In this document: piece after piece, positions 54,352 to 63,540 of the stretch | Numbering within the stretch: position 1 is the first letter of the stretch | Layout: each line of letters begins with the position of its first letter | Origin: Duganella sp. BJB480 | GTDB taxonomy: Bacteria; Pseudomonadota; Gammaproteobacteria; Burkholderiales; Burkholderiaceae_D | Direction of reading: 5' to 3' | Assembly (NCBI GenBank): GCA_003416985.1 | Contig: QVIN01000003.1 | Coordinates: 434,001 to 498,000 of the forward strand | Length of the DNA: 64,000 bases | Notes under the pieces: model-generated | Told to the model about the DNA's origin: nothing | The model's input: the letters and a program-made list of their open reading frames with translations, nothing else | Databases searched by the model: none | Translations under genes and position numbers: made by a program

Positions 54352-54585
54352 ATGCGTGTGGATATTTATTACCGAGATGAAGCAAAAGGCAAACACAGCT
54401 ACCTGGCTGTACCGGAGGGCAAACCCATCCCCGAGGAAGCCACCAACACCGACTGGCATCCGGAGGCGCGGCACGTGGAGGTCGACGACGCGCGCGACGA
54501 CCTGCCGCGCTACCACATCGTCCACCCGCTGGAGCAGATCGGCGCCAAGGGGTATGCCATCACCAGCCTCGACGGCCAGCTTTGA
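54352..54585 (+). CDS. DUF6139 family small protein
   Basis: 77 residues from the ATG at 54352 behind an AAGGAG site. It starts 'MRVDIYYRDEAKGKHSYLAV' and continues 'PEGKPIPEEATNTDWHPEA', closely matching what I remember of DUF6139, a short acidic protein found in Burkholderiales. It is likely cytosolic. No function is known to me. It converges with dnaE. Confidence 0.8.
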   Translation: MRVDIYYRDEAKGKHSYLAVPEGKPIPEEATNTDWHPEARHVEVDDARDDLPRYHIVHPLEQIGAKGYAITSLDGQL

Positions 54586-54607
54586 CCGGACGCTGATCGA
54601 ACGCTGA

Positions 54608-57600
54608 TCAGTACTCGATCGCGACGTCCCTGGCGCCCAGCACCTGCTGGAGCGCCAGTTGCAGCTCGTCCGACGGCGCCACGCGCCACGATTCGCCCAG
54701 CTGCACCACGCAGCCCACGCCCTGCGGCGTGATCCGCGCCGACACCGGCAAGCCGTCCGCGTGGCGGTACGGCGCCAGCACCTCGGCCATCTTGCGCACG
54801 TCCACCGAGGCCGGCAGCGCCATGCCCAGCTGCTTGCCGTAGTTGATGCGCGCCGTGACGATGTCGAACACCTTCTCGGCCGAGATCCGCAGCCCGCCCG
54901 AGAAGCGGTCCTCCGACACCTTGCCCACCACGGCCAGGAACTCGTCGTCCTTGAACATGCGCTTGTTCTCCTCGAACACCTCGCTGTAGACCGTCACCTC
55001 CACCACCGCCGTCTTGTCGTCCAGCGTGACGATCAGGATCTTGCCGCGCTGGGTCATCTGCGGCCGGATGCCGGTGATCACGCCGCACAGCATGCGCGGC
55101 TCGCGCGAAGGCTCCAGCTCGGCCAGCTTGGTGCGGGCGAAGCGGCGCGCCTCCGGCGCGAACGAGTCGAACATATGGCCCGACAGATAAAAGCCCAGCG
55201 CGATCTTTTCCTCGGCCAGCTTCTGGCGGTCGGTGAACGGCGCGGCCTTCACGTATTCCGGCGGCGCCACCAGGTCGGAATCGTCGCCGCCGAACAGGCT
55301 CACCTGGTTGGCCGCCTTGGCTTCCTGGTCGGCGCACTCCATCGCGAAGGTGACCGTGGCCAGCAGGATGGCGCGGTCGATCGCCAGGCAATCGAAGGCG
55401 CCGGCGCGGATCAGCGACTCGATGGTGCGGCGGTTGATCTGCTTCTTGTCCACGCGCTTGCAGAAATCGAACAGGCTAGTGAACGGGCCGCCGGCGGTGC
55501 GGGCCGCGATGATGGCCTCGATCGCGTTCTGGCCGGCGCCCTTGCAGGCGCCCAGGCCGTAGCGGATCTGCGTGACCTTCTTGCCGGTCACCGAAGGCGG
55601 CGGGCCGTCCGGCATGAAGCGGAAGTCGGACTTGTTGATGTCCGGCGGCAGGATGGTCAGGCCGCAGATGTCGATCGCGTCCTCGACCAGGATCTTGACC
55701 TTCTCCGTGTCCTCCATCGCCAGCGACATGTTGGCCGCCATGAACGCGGCCGGATGGTGCGCCTTCAGGTAGGCCGTGTGGTAGGACAGCAGCGCGTAGG
55801 CGGCGGCGTGCGACTTGTTGAAGCCGTAGCCCGCGAACTTCTCCATCAAGTCGAAGATCTCGTCGGCCTTCTCGGCCGACAGGCCGTCCTTGGCGGCGCC
55901 GGCGCGGAAGATCTCGCGGTGCTCGGCCATCTCCTCGGCCTTCTTCTTGCCCATCGCGCGGCGCAGCATGTCGGCGCCGCCCAGCGAGTAGCCGCCGACG
56001 ATCTGCGCCATCTGCATCACCTGCTCCTGGTACACCATGATGCCGTAGGTTTCGGACAAAATCGATTCGGTGCGCGGATCGGGATAGTCGAACTTCTCGC
56101 CGTGCTTGCGCTTGCAGAAGTCGGGGATCAGGTCCATCGGGCCCGGACGGTACAGCGCCACCAGCGCGATGATGTCCTCGAAGCGGTCGGGACGCGCGTC
56201 CTTCAGCATGCCCTGCATGCCGCGCGACTCCAGCTGGAACACGGCCACGGTCTTGGCCTTGGTCAGCAGCTCGTAGGACGGCCGGTCGTTGAGCGGCAGC
56301 TTGGACAGGTCGAACTCTGCCTCGGCCGGATCGAGCGCCTTGATGTAGCGGACCGCGCGGTCCAGGATGGTCAGCGTGGTCAAACCCAAAAAGTCGAACT
56401 TGACCAGGCCGACGGCCTCGACGTCGTCCTTGTCGTACTGCGACACCACGCCGGCGTCGCCGCCCTGCGTGTACAGCGGGCAGAAGTCGGTCAGCTTGCC
56501 CGGCGCGATCAGCACGCCACCGGCGTGCATGCCGATGTTGCGGGTGATGCCCTCGACCTGCTGCGCCAGGTCCAGCAGCTGGGCCACCTCCTCCTCGTTC
56601 TGCTGGCGCTCCTTGAGCATCGGCTCCTCCTCGATCGCCTCGGCGATCGACACCGGCTTGCCCGGCTTGAACGGGATCAGCTTGGAGACGCCGTCGCAGA
56701 AGTTGTAGCCGAAGTCCATCACGCGGCCGACGTCGCGGATCGCGCCCTTGGCCGCCATGGTGCCGAAGGTGGCGATCTGCGACACCGCGTCGCGGCCGTA
56801 CAGGTCCTTGACGTGCTGGATCACCAGCTCGCGCTTTTCCTGGCAGAAGTCGATGTCGAAGTCGGGCATCGAGACGCGTTCGGGGTTCAGGAAGCGCTCG
56901 AACAGCAGGTTGTACTTGAGCGGATCGAGGTCGGTGATCTTGAGCGCGTACGCGACCAGCGAGCCCGCGCCCGAGCCCCGTCCCGGCCCGATCGGCACGT
57001 CGTTGTTCTTGCCCCACTGGATGAACTCGGCCACGATCAGGAAGTAACCGGGGAACTTCATGTTGATGATGGTGTTGTTCTCGAACTCCAGGCGCGCCTC
57101 GTAGCGCTCGCGCTGGGCCTCGCGCTTGACCGGGTCCGGATACAGCTGCTCCAGACGCTCCTCCAGGCCCTTCTTGGTTTCCGCGCGCAGGAAGTCGTCG
57201 ATGGTCATGCCCGGCGTCGGGAAGTTCGGCAGCTGCGGCTTGCCCAGGGTCAGCGTCAGGTTGCAGCGCTTGGCGATCTCCACCGAGTTCTGCAGCGCGG
57301 CCGGCAGGTCGTGGAACAGCTCGCGCATCTGCGCCTGCGACATGAAGCACATCTGCTCGTTGAAGCGGCGCACGCGCTTGTTATTGGCCAGCATCTCGCC
57401 CTCGGCGATACAGGTGCGCGCCTCGTGGGCGATGAACTCGTCCTGGCGGATGAACTGCACCGGATGGGTCGCCACCACCGGCAGGCCCAGCTTGGCGGCC
57501 AGCGCCACCGCGTGGCGCACCTGGGCTTCCTGGTTGGCCTGGCCGGCGCGCTGGATCTCGATGTAGAAGTGGCCGGGGAAGATGCGCGCCCACTTCTCGG

Positions 57601-58150
57601 CGTTCTGTTCGGCCAGCGCCGGGTTGCCGTTCTCGATCGCCATGCCGACGTCGCCGAAGTGCGCGCCGGACAGCGCGATCAGGCCGTTGGCCGGGCTGTC
57701 GTCGGGCAGCAGCGCGTAGGTCTTGGAGGTGAGCTCGACCAGCCACTCGGTGCGGATCTCGGCGCGGCCCTTGTACTGGTTGGTGAGCCAGGCCTGCGAC
57801 AGCAGCTCGCACAGCTGCAGGTAGCCCATGCGGTTCTTGGCGAACAACATCAGGCGGTGCGGCTTGTCGCGGTTGTCGTCGTTGGTGATCCAGACGTCGA
57901 CCCCGACCACCGGCTTGATGCCCTTGCCGCGCGCGGCCTTGTAGAACTTGACCATGCCGAACATATTGGACAGGTCGGTGACGGCCAGCGCCGCCTGCTT
58001 GTCCTTGGCGGCGGTGGCGACCAGGTCGTCGATGCGGACCAGGCCGTCGACGATGGAATATTCCGAGTGCACCCGCAGGTGGACGAAATCCGGTCCGGCC
58101 TTGGCCACGGCCGGGGCCGCCACTGCTTGTTCGTTTGCTACCATGTTCAT
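54608..58150 (-). CDS. dnaE: DNA polymerase III subunit alpha
   Basis: 1180 residues (an ATG at 58144 is an alternative start two codons in). It is the replicative polymerase catalytic subunit. An N-terminal PHP domain begins 'FVHLRVHSEYSIVDGLVRID'. The palm carries 'MPDFDIDFCQEKRE' (two catalytic Asp) and a third Asp in 'LVKFDFLGLTTLTILDRA'. Also seen: 'GRGSGAGSLVAYAL', 'NIGMHAGGVLIAPG' and 'FNKSHAAAYALLSYHTAYLK', then helix-hairpin-helix and OB domains at the C terminus. Length fits E. coli DnaE (1160). It is the essential type-1 DnaE, not DnaE2. Confidence 0.98.
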   Translation of the reverse strand: MNMVANEQAVAAPAVAKAGPDFVHLRVHSEYSIVDGLVRIDDLVATAAKDKQAALAVTDLSNMFGMVKFYKAARGKGIKPVVGVDVWITNDDNRDKPHRLMLFAKNRMGYLQLCELLSQAWLTNQYKGRAEIRTEWLVELTSKTYALLPDDSPANGLIALSGAHFGDVGMAIENGNPALAEQNAEKWARIFPGHFYIEIQRAGQANQEAQVRHAVALAAKLGLPVVATHPVQFIRQDEFIAHEARTCIAEGEMLANNKRVRRFNEQMCFMSQAQMRELFHDLPAALQNSVEIAKRCNLTLTLGKPQLPNFPTPGMTIDDFLRAETKKGLEERLEQLYPDPVKREAQRERYEARLEFENNTIINMKFPGYFLIVAEFIQWGKNNDVPIGPGRGSGAGSLVAYALKITDLDPLKYNLLFERFLNPERVSMPDFDIDFCQEKRELVIQHVKDLYGRDAVSQIATFGTMAAKGAIRDVGRVMDFGYNFCDGVSKLIPFKPGKPVSIAEAIEEEPMLKERQQNEEEVAQLLDLAQQVEGITRNIGMHAGGVLIAPGKLTDFCPLYTQGGDAGVVSQYDKDDVEAVGLVKFDFLGLTTLTILDRAVRYIKALDPAEAEFDLSKLPLNDRPSYELLTKAKTVAVFQLESRGMQGMLKDARPDRFEDIIALVALYRPGPMDLIPDFCKRKHGEKFDYPDPRTESILSETYGIMVYQEQVMQMAQIVGGYSLGGADMLRRAMGKKKAEEMAEHREIFRAGAAKDGLSAEKADEIFDLMEKFAGYGFNKSHAAAYALLSYHTAYLKAHHPAAFMAANMSLAMEDTEKVKILVEDAIDICGLTILPPDINKSDFRFMPDGPPPSVTGKKVTQIRYGLGACKGAGQNAIEAIIAARTAGGPFTSLFDFCKRVDKKQINRRTIESLIRAGAFDCLAIDRAILLATVTFAMECADQEAKAANQVSLFGGDDSDLVAPPEYVKAAPFTDRQKLAEEKIALGFYLSGHMFDSFAPEARRFARTKLAELEPSREPRMLCGVITGIRPQMTQRGKILIVTLDDKTAVVEVTVYSEVFEENKRMFKDDEFLAVVGKVSEDRFSGGLRISAEKVFDIVTARINYGKQLGMALPASVDVRKMAEVLAPYRHADGLPVSARITPQGVGCVVQLGESWRVAPSDELQLALQQVLGARDVAIEY

Positions 58151-58272
58151 ACGCCGCTCAATGCTGGTTCAATAACCAGCTATTTTACCGTGCGGCGGCC
58201 GGGTTCGATGAATCTGATTTGCGGCGGTTCAGCATCCGGTGTTACGCTGTGCGTACGATGGGGGAGATCACC

Positions 58273-58569
58273 ATGAGGTATCCAATCGCAATCGAGCCCG
58301 GTGACGCAACGCATGCATTTGGTGTTGTCATACCCGATCTTCCCGGCTGTTTCTCAGCGGGAGACACTTTGGATGAAGCAATCGACAACGCTTGTGAAGC
58401 GGCGGAACTCTGGCTGACGACAGTCATTGAGGACGGTGGCGATCTTCCCCAAGCGCGCTCCTTCACGGAGCACTACGCAAATCCTGAGTTTGCCGGTTGG
58501 ATTTGGGCGGTCATTTCCATCGATGTGGCCGCGCTGACGCCCAAGAACGCCAATCTGCCTGTTTTTTGA
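58273..58569 (+). CDS. hicB: HicB-like antitoxin, apparently without HicA
   Basis: 98 residues from the ATG at 58273, behind GGGGAG; an ATG 5 codons upstream is also in frame. The HicB partial RNase-H fold is clear: '[20 protein letters not shown]', '[20 protein letters not shown]' and '[13 protein letters not shown]'. HicB normally neutralises the HicA mRNA interferase and represses its own operon. No HicA frame is seen in the 120 bp upstream or before trhO downstream, so it is solitary. It may be a remnant or act with a distant toxin. Confidence 0.8.
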   Translation: MRYPIAIEPGDATHAFGVVIPDLPGCFSAGDTLDEAIDNACEAAELWLTTVIEDGGDLPQARSFTEHYANPEFAGWIWAVISIDVAALTPKNANLPVF

Positions 58570-58622
58570 GCACGAAAAGCGCGTATAATACCGGCTCTTC
58601 ATATTTTTTGATCACATCCACC

Positions 58623-59513
58623 ATGCACGCTAATACCGCTTTACAAGCTGAAGCGCATGCCGCCGCCATCGCTGCCGCTGCCGCTCACGTCAACATCGCC
58701 GCCTACAAATTCGTCACCTTCGACGACACCGAGGCGATGCGCCCGCTGTACCAGGACATCTGCCAGCGCCTGGGCCTGAAAGGCACCATCCTGCTGACGC
58801 CGGAAGGCATCAACATGTTCCTGTCCGGCCCGCGCAGCCACATCGACGAGTTCCTGGCCTGGGTCCGCGGCGACGCCCGCTTCGCCGACCTGGAAGTGAA
58901 GGAAAGCTATTCGGCCGAGCAGTCGCACAAGCGCATGCTGGTGAAGATCAAAAAAGAAATCATCACCATGCGGATGCCGCTGATCAAACCGGAGGAAGGC
59001 CGCGCGCCCTTCGTCGACGCGGCCACGCTCAAGCGCTGGCTCGACAACGGCGTCGACGACAACGGCCAACCGGTGGTCATGGTCGACACCCGCAACGACT
59101 TCGAGGTCGACGTCGGCACCTTCGACAACACGGTCGACTACCGCATCAAGAAGTTCACCGAGTTCCCGGAAGTGATCGCCGCCCACAAGGACGACTTCGC
59201 CGGCAAGACCGTGGTCACCTTCTGCACCGGCGGCATCCGCTGCGAAAAGGCCGCCATCCACATGCAGAACATCGGCTACGAGAACGTGTACCAGCTTGAA
59301 GGCGGCATCCTGAAGTACTTCGAGGAAGTCGGCGGCGCCCACTACACCGGCGACTGCTTCGTCTTCGACTACCGCACCGCGCTCAATCCGAAACTGGAAC
59401 CGACCGAGACCGTGCAATGCTTCGTCTGCCGTTCGGTGGTCACGCCGCGCCAGCAGCTGTCGCCGGAATACGTGTACGAGAAATCCTGCCCACACTGCTA
59501 CGGCAAGGAATAA
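58623..59513 (+). CDS. trhO: tRNA uridine(34) hydroxylase (UPF0176, rhodanese domain)
   Basis: 296 residues from the ATG at 58623. TrhO uses O2 to make 5-hydroxyuridine at position 34 of some tRNAs. An N-terminal acylphosphatase-like region ('[17 protein letters not shown]') precedes a rhodanese domain with '[17 protein letters not shown]' and the active Cys in '[18 protein letters not shown]' (about residue 201). The C-terminal part has a Cys cluster ('[10 protein letters not shown]', 'SCPHCYG'). A damaged second copy lies 0.7 kb downstream beyond a toxin-antitoxin pair. Confidence 0.95.
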   Translation: MHANTALQAEAHAAAIAAAAAHVNIAAYKFVTFDDTEAMRPLYQDICQRLGLKGTILLTPEGINMFLSGPRSHIDEFLAWVRGDARFADLEVKESYSAEQSHKRMLVKIKKEIITMRMPLIKPEEGRAPFVDAATLKRWLDNGVDDNGQPVVMVDTRNDFEVDVGTFDNTVDYRIKKFTEFPEVIAAHKDDFAGKTVVTFCTGGIRCEKAAIHMQNIGYENVYQLEGGILKYFEEVGGAHYTGDCFVFDYRTALNPKLEPTETVQCFVCRSVVTPRQQLSPEYVYEKSCPHCYGKE

Positions 59514-59518
59514 TTGAA

Positions 59519-59542
59519 AACGGCGCCCGAGGGCGCCGTTGT
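59519..59542 (+). terminator. Rho-independent terminator of trhO
   Basis: AACGGCGCCC-GAG-GGCGCCGTT, a 9-10 bp stem followed by TTGTT. An almost identical copy lies at 60558-60579 after the damaged trhO copy. Confidence 0.85.
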
Positions 59543-59587
59543 TGCATGGCTGACTGCACGAACCGGAAGCGACCGGCCATTGGACAT

Positions 59588-59875
59588 TTAAACCAGCCTG
59601 TCTTTTGCCTCCACGTACACGCGACCGCGCTCCCGCTTGCCGACCGCGATGACCGTCACATACACGACGTCGTCTTCGACCCGATAAATCAGCCGGTAGC
59701 CAGCAGTCTTGAGCTTGATTTTGTAGCAATCGGCCATACCGGACAAGGCCGCACTGGGCACTCTCGGCTGCTCAAGTCGTTCCGACAGCTTTTTCTTGAA
59801 GGGCTCCCTGACGCTGCCGTCGAGCTTTTGCCATTCGGCCCAGGCCAGCTTATGAAAGCGTAGCTTAAAGGTCAT
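59588..59875 (-). CDS. RelE/ParE-superfamily toxin
   Basis: 95 residues from the ATG at 59875, the same length as E. coli RelE. 'LRFHKLAWAEWQKLDGSVRE' and 'KKLSERLEQPRVPSAALSG' are followed by 'CYKIKLKTAGYRLIYRVEDD' and 'VTVIAVGKRERGRVY'. Basic Lys/Arg and a late Tyr in the positions typical of RelE suggest a ribosome-dependent mRNA interferase. Its start overlaps the antitoxin gene by 11 bp, the usual coupling. The pair sits between trhO and its truncated copy. Confidence 0.9.
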   Translation of the reverse strand: MTFKLRFHKLAWAEWQKLDGSVREPFKKKLSERLEQPRVPSAALSGMADCYKIKLKTAGYRLIYRVEDDVVYVTVIAVGKRERGRVYVEAKDRLV

Positions 59876-60110
59876 GTAAGGCGACCTCGACAAAAGGGCC
59901 GTCTTGCCGCTCCCGCACCAACTGAACGTCCTCCAAATCCTCCATGCGCGCCATCAACTGCTCATAGTAATCGGCGGACAAAAGATATGCCTCCGGCCGG
60001 TTGTGATTGAGGACCGCGACCGGGGTGTTTTCCATCGCTTTCAGGATGTTGGAATAATTGCGCTTCAACTCCGTCACGCTAACGGTAATACTGGTAAGTA
60101 CGGTGTCCAT
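59865..60110 (-). CDS. Phd/YefM-type antitoxin
   Basis: 81 residues from the ATG at 60110; the longer open frame upstream covers the operator and is not coding. Phd/YefM signature: 'ITVSVTELKRNYSNILKAME' (DNA-binding) and 'VAVLNHNRPEAYLLSADYYE', then an acidic toxin-binding tail. It should repress the operon and block the adjacent RelE-like toxin. A 7-bp inverted repeat overlaps the promoter just upstream. Confidence 0.92.
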   Translation of the reverse strand: MDTVLTSITVSVTELKRNYSNILKAMENTPVAVLNHNRPEAYLLSADYYEQLMARMEDLEDVQLVRERQDGPFVEVALHDL

Positions 60111-60130
60111 CGTCAAATCCGATCGCCAAA

Positions 60131-60154
60131 TTAGATGTGGATTAAAGCATCTAA
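60131..60154. promoter_or_regulatory. Inverted repeat operator of the toxin-antitoxin operon
   Basis: TTAGATG (60131-60137) and CATCTAA (60148-60154) are perfect inverse copies with a 10-bp spacer. On the minus strand the right half overlaps a TATATT-like -10 element. This is the expected position for autoregulation by the antitoxin. Confidence 0.65.
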
Positions 60155-60181
60155 TATAGCACCGTTTATGCACTCGCTTCA

Positions 60182-60554
60182 CTGATCCAGCCGCAAGAAG
60201 GTCGCGCGCCCTTCGTCGAAGCGCACGCGCTTAAGCGCTGGCTCGACAACGGCGTCAACGACAACGACCGGCGGCATCCGCTGCGAAAAGGCCGCCATCC
60301 ACATGCAGAACATCGGCTACGAGAACGTGTACCAGCTCGAAGGCGGCATCCTGAAGTACTTCGAGGAAGTCGGCGGCGCCCACTACACCGGCGACTGCTT
60401 CGTCTTCGACTACCGCACCGCGCTCAATCCGAAACTGGAACCGACCGAGACCGTGCAATGCTTCGTCCGCCGTTCGGTGGTCACGCCGCGCCAGCAGCTG
60501 TCGCCGGAATACGTGTACGAGAAATCCTGCCCGCACTGCTACGGCAAGAAGTAA
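60182..60554 (+). pseudogene. Truncated second copy of trhO
   Basis: Two blocks copy trhO in order. 60182-60267 matches 58980-59066 at moderate identity, and 60268-60554 matches 59227-59513 nearly base for base. About 161 bp between them are missing, which shifts frame and removes the active-site cysteine. The 5' half is absent. The copy also retains the downstream terminator. An 83-codon frame remains open in the last part but lacks the catalytic site. Confidence 0.9.
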
Positions 60555-60557
60555 AAA

Positions 60558-60579
60558 AACGGCGCCCGAGGGCGCCGTT
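60558..60579 (+). terminator. Duplicate terminator after the trhO copy
   Basis: The AACGGCGCCC-GAG-GGCGCCGTT hairpin followed by a T-rich stretch, copied with the trhO fragment. Confidence 0.8.
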
Positions 60580-60604
60580 GTTGTATGGCTCGTTGTTGCA
60601 GGGT

Positions 60605-60811
60605 TTATTGCGGCACGCGCGGCACCAGTTGCTGCAGCACCGACTGGTAAGCGTTGCGGGCGGTCTGGAACACCGCCAGCTTGGCGTTCAGCTCGGCCAT
60701 CTGCGCATCGACGAACTGCAGGTTGGCGACCTGCTCCTGCGCCGCCTCGCTCAGCTCGCTGAGCTTGTAGCTGATGCCGTCCACGGTGACTTCAATTTCA
60801 TCGGTCATCAT
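60605..60811 (-). CDS. DUF6447 family small protein
   Basis: About 68 residues; in-frame ATGs at 60817, 60811 and 60808 are close together and the true start is not certain. The sequence 'TDEIEVTVDGISYKLSELS' then 'QEQVANLQFVDAQMAELNAK' and 'LAVFQTARNAYQSVLQQ' fits DUF6447 as I recall it: a short strand followed by two helices, probably a coiled coil. It follows the TolC-like gene closely on the same strand and is probably the last gene of the secretion operon. Function is unknown. Confidence 0.7.
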   Translation of the reverse strand: MMTDEIEVTVDGISYKLSELSEAAQEQVANLQFVDAQMAELNAKLAVFQTARNAYQSVLQQLVPRVPQ

Positions 60812-60823
60812 AAACACCCACGC

Positions 60824-62173
60824 TCAATGGAAGTACATGGCGGCCATGTTGCGCATGTCGTCCGACTCCAGCGTGCCAGCCGAAGCGCGCATGCGGAACG
60901 ACGTAATCAAATAGTTGTAGCGCGCCTGCGCCAGATCGCGCTTGCTGGTGTAATACTGCTGGCGTGCATTGAGCAGGTCCAGGTTGATGCGCGCCCCACC
61001 CTTGATGCTCTGCTCGGTGGCCTTGATCAACAACTCCGCCGACGCCACCGATTTTTCCAGCGCACTCAGGCGGGCAACGCTGCTCAACAGTGCGCTGTAA
61101 TCCTTACGCAATTCGGTCAGTATCTTATCGATTTGCGCCTGCAAATCGGCCTTGGCTTTTTCCTCGCCGGCCAATGCCTGACGCGCTTGCGCGTTGACCG
61201 CGCCGCCCGAATACAGCGGGATATTCAGCTGGATACCGATGCTGCGCACCGTCGTATCCTGATTGACGGTGGTGATCGAATCAGACGCGTTCTTGCTGTA
61301 GTTGGCCACGAAGTCCAAACGCGGGGCGTGCCCGGCGATCGCTTTTTTGTACTCCTGGTGCGCGATCTCCTGTCCAAAGACCAGCGCCTTGATGTCCGGG
61401 TTACGCTCCATGGCGACGGCCTTCCATTGCTCAAAACTTTGACCGTCGCTAGGCATCACGTGAAAGTTCGGCGTCAGTTCATCCAGGGTGCCAATCTCGC
61501 CGCCTACGATACGTGCGAGGGTCTCGCGCGCGACGGCCTGGTTATCCAGCGTTTCAAGCACTTGCGCCTCGGCGCCGTCGAGCTTGGCCTGCGTTTCCAG
61601 CATGTCGGTTTTCGTGCCCTCGCCCTTGGCAAACAAGCGGTCGTTGACTTTGCGCTGCTCGACGTAGAATTCGCGCTCCGCCTTCGCCAGGTTCAGCAGG
61701 TCGTCCCTGAACAACACGTCGAGATAGGCGCTGAACACGCGAATGATGACTTCCTGCTGCTGGCTCGCGAACTGCGCGCCAGCATAATCGCTCTGAGCCT
61801 TGCCCTGCTTGTACCGTGCCCAGCCGTCGAGATTGAACAGCGTCTGGCGCAGCTGGACGCCCGCCGACCGGCTGATATAGTCCTCGGGATAAGTCTGCGC
61901 GCCGATCACGCGCGTGGTTCGGTTTTGGCTGGCGCTATAGCTGCCCGATACGTTGGGCAGCAGATTGGATAAACCCAGCTTCGCGTTTTCGCGACCGGCC
62001 TCGTTGGCGTAGTACGACGAGCGATAGGTCGGATCGTTTTGCAAGGCCGCTTGATAGGCCTGCATCAGCCCCAGCGCCATCGCGCCCGTGCCATGCAACA
62101 AAAAGCCGGCGCACAGTGCCCGCGCCAACACCTTCACCAGCGTGCGCGGTTGAGCTTTAGACTGTTTGGACAC
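60824..62173 (-). CDS. TolC-family outer membrane channel of a type I secretion system
   Basis: 449 residues with a signal peptide ('LARALCAGFLLHGTGAMA'). The two TolC repeats show long helices and 'QAYQAALQNDPTYRSSYYAN', 'LLPNVSGSYSAS', 'AGVQLRQTLFNLDGWARYKQ', then 'VRSIGIQLNIPLYSGGAVNA' and 'INLDLLNARQQYYTSKRDL'. It forms the trimeric outer-membrane tunnel and periplasmic barrel. It starts 3 bp after the HlyD gene, so it is cotranscribed with the ABC exporter and adaptor. Confidence 0.95.
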   Translation of the reverse strand: MSKQSKAQPRTLVKVLARALCAGFLLHGTGAMALGLMQAYQAALQNDPTYRSSYYANEAGRENAKLGLSNLLPNVSGSYSASQNRTTRVIGAQTYPEDYISRSAGVQLRQTLFNLDGWARYKQGKAQSDYAGAQFASQQQEVIIRVFSAYLDVLFRDDLLNLAKAEREFYVEQRKVNDRLFAKGEGTKTDMLETQAKLDGAEAQVLETLDNQAVARETLARIVGGEIGTLDELTPNFHVMPSDGQSFEQWKAVAMERNPDIKALVFGQEIAHQEYKKAIAGHAPRLDFVANYSKNASDSITTVNQDTTVRSIGIQLNIPLYSGGAVNAQARQALAGEEKAKADLQAQIDKILTELRKDYSALLSSVARLSALEKSVASAELLIKATEQSIKGGARINLDLLNARQQYYTSKRDLAQARYNYLITSFRMRASAGTLESDDMRNMAAMYFH

Positions 62174-62176
62174 GTT

Positions 62177-63538
62177 CTATTCCTCCGTCATCGACGTCTT
62201 GGCGCGGTCGAAGACCGGCTTCAGCAAGTAACTCATCATCGAACGCTCGCCAGTCTTGACGAACATTTCCACCGGCATGCCGGAGACGATGGCGAGGTGC
62301 TCCTTCTGGATCAACTTGCTTCCTTCGGCCGACACCCGGGCGCGCACCTTGTAGTACGCCGCGCCGCTGCGCTCATCCACAGTCCTGTCCGCTGCCACCT
62401 GTATCACTTCGCCAGGGATATGCGGCGTCTTGTTGGCATTGAAGGCCGAGAAGATCAGCTCCACCTTCAGGCCCGGATGAACCTTATCGATCAGGTTGAC
62501 CGGCAATTGGCCTTCCACCACCAGGGCGTCGGCGGTCGGCACGATCTCCATCATGCGCGAGCCGGCGGCAACGATACCGCCACGGGTGAACACGTTCGAT
62601 CCCACCACGACGCCGTCGACCGGCGACTTCACGTCCACGCTGGCGACGTCGAATTTCTGCGCATCCAGGCGGCCTTGCAGCGCCTCGGCTTCCTTCTGGG
62701 TGTCGGCAAGCTGGGTACGCACTTCCTTCTGGTAGTCCTGGTTACGCTGCTGCTTGCGCAGCGTCAGTTCCATGATCTGGCGCTGTGCACGGCCGATGTT
62801 GCCGACATCCTCGGCGATCGCGCCATTGACCTGCGAATAAGTGCGCTCCACTTCCAGCAGGCGGTTGCGAGCGAGGTAGCCTTCCTTGGCCAGGTCGCGC
62901 GAATTATCGAGCTGCTCCTTCAGCATGGCCAGCTGGTCCTTCTTGTTGTCGCGCGACTGTTGCAAGCCGGAGATCTGCGACCTCAGACCTTCGATGTTTT
63001 CATCGGCACCACCGAGTTCGCTATGCAGCGAGCCCTGACGCGACGCCAACAGTTGGTTTTGCAGCGTCATCGCTTCGATCACCGCCGGCTCGTCCTTGTA
63101 GGGCAACAACGAGGCCGGCAGATTGATCGACTTCTGTCCACTCAACTCGGCCTGCAAACGCGCCTCGGTCGCGCGTGCGCTCACATACTGCACGCGAGTG
63201 ATATCCATTGCGGACTTCACCTGCACGTTGTTCATGCGGACCAGCACCTGACCGGCTTTGACCACGTCGCCGTCCTTCACCAGGATGTCCTTGACGATCC
63301 CGTTCTGCAAATACTGGATGGCCTGGCGATTCGATTCCTTGGCAACCGTGGCCTGCATTGGCACGCCTTTGTCCAGCGGAGCAAAGATCGCCCACACCAG
63401 AAAGCCCAGCACGCCGAACAGGACGATGGCCCAGCCCACCCGAGCGTAGGCGCCGGCATCCGTATTGACCGTCAACGGCTCGACGTCGTGGCTGATGACT
63501 TCGGTCGCTGGCTCTTGCTTCTTAACGATATTTACCAT
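62177..63538 (-). CDS. HlyD-family membrane fusion protein of a type I secretion system
   Basis: 453 residues. One transmembrane segment near the N terminus ('AIVLFGVLGFLVWAIFAPLD'), a lipoyl half-motif ('LQNGIVKDILVKDGDVVKAG'), a long coiled-coil region (about 120-290), the second lipoyl half ('VKSPVDGVVVGSNVFTRGG') and a beta-barrel domain ending 'LAIVSGMPVEMFVKTGERSM'. That end matches the HlyD/PrtE signature. It links the inner-membrane ABC exporter to the TolC-like channel. It begins 2 bp after the ABC gene. Confidence 0.95.
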   Translation of the reverse strand: MVNIVKKQEPATEVISHDVEPLTVNTDAGAYARVGWAIVLFGVLGFLVWAIFAPLDKGVPMQATVAKESNRQAIQYLQNGIVKDILVKDGDVVKAGQVLVRMNNVQVKSAMDITRVQYVSARATEARLQAELSGQKSINLPASLLPYKDEPAVIEAMTLQNQLLASRQGSLHSELGGADENIEGLRSQISGLQQSRDNKKDQLAMLKEQLDNSRDLAKEGYLARNRLLEVERTYSQVNGAIAEDVGNIGRAQRQIMELTLRKQQRNQDYQKEVRTQLADTQKEAEALQGRLDAQKFDVASVDVKSPVDGVVVGSNVFTRGGIVAAGSRMMEIVPTADALVVEGQLPVNLIDKVHPGLKVELIFSAFNANKTPHIPGEVIQVAADRTVDERSGAAYYKVRARVSAEGSKLIQKEHLAIVSGMPVEMFVKTGERSMMSYLLKPVFDRAKTSMTEE

Positions 63539-63540
63539 GA

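Noticed and set aside
58208..58272. Possible HicA start (MNLICGG...) before HicB
   Set aside because: The frame ends after about 20 codons and lacks the HicA His-containing dsRNA-binding pattern.
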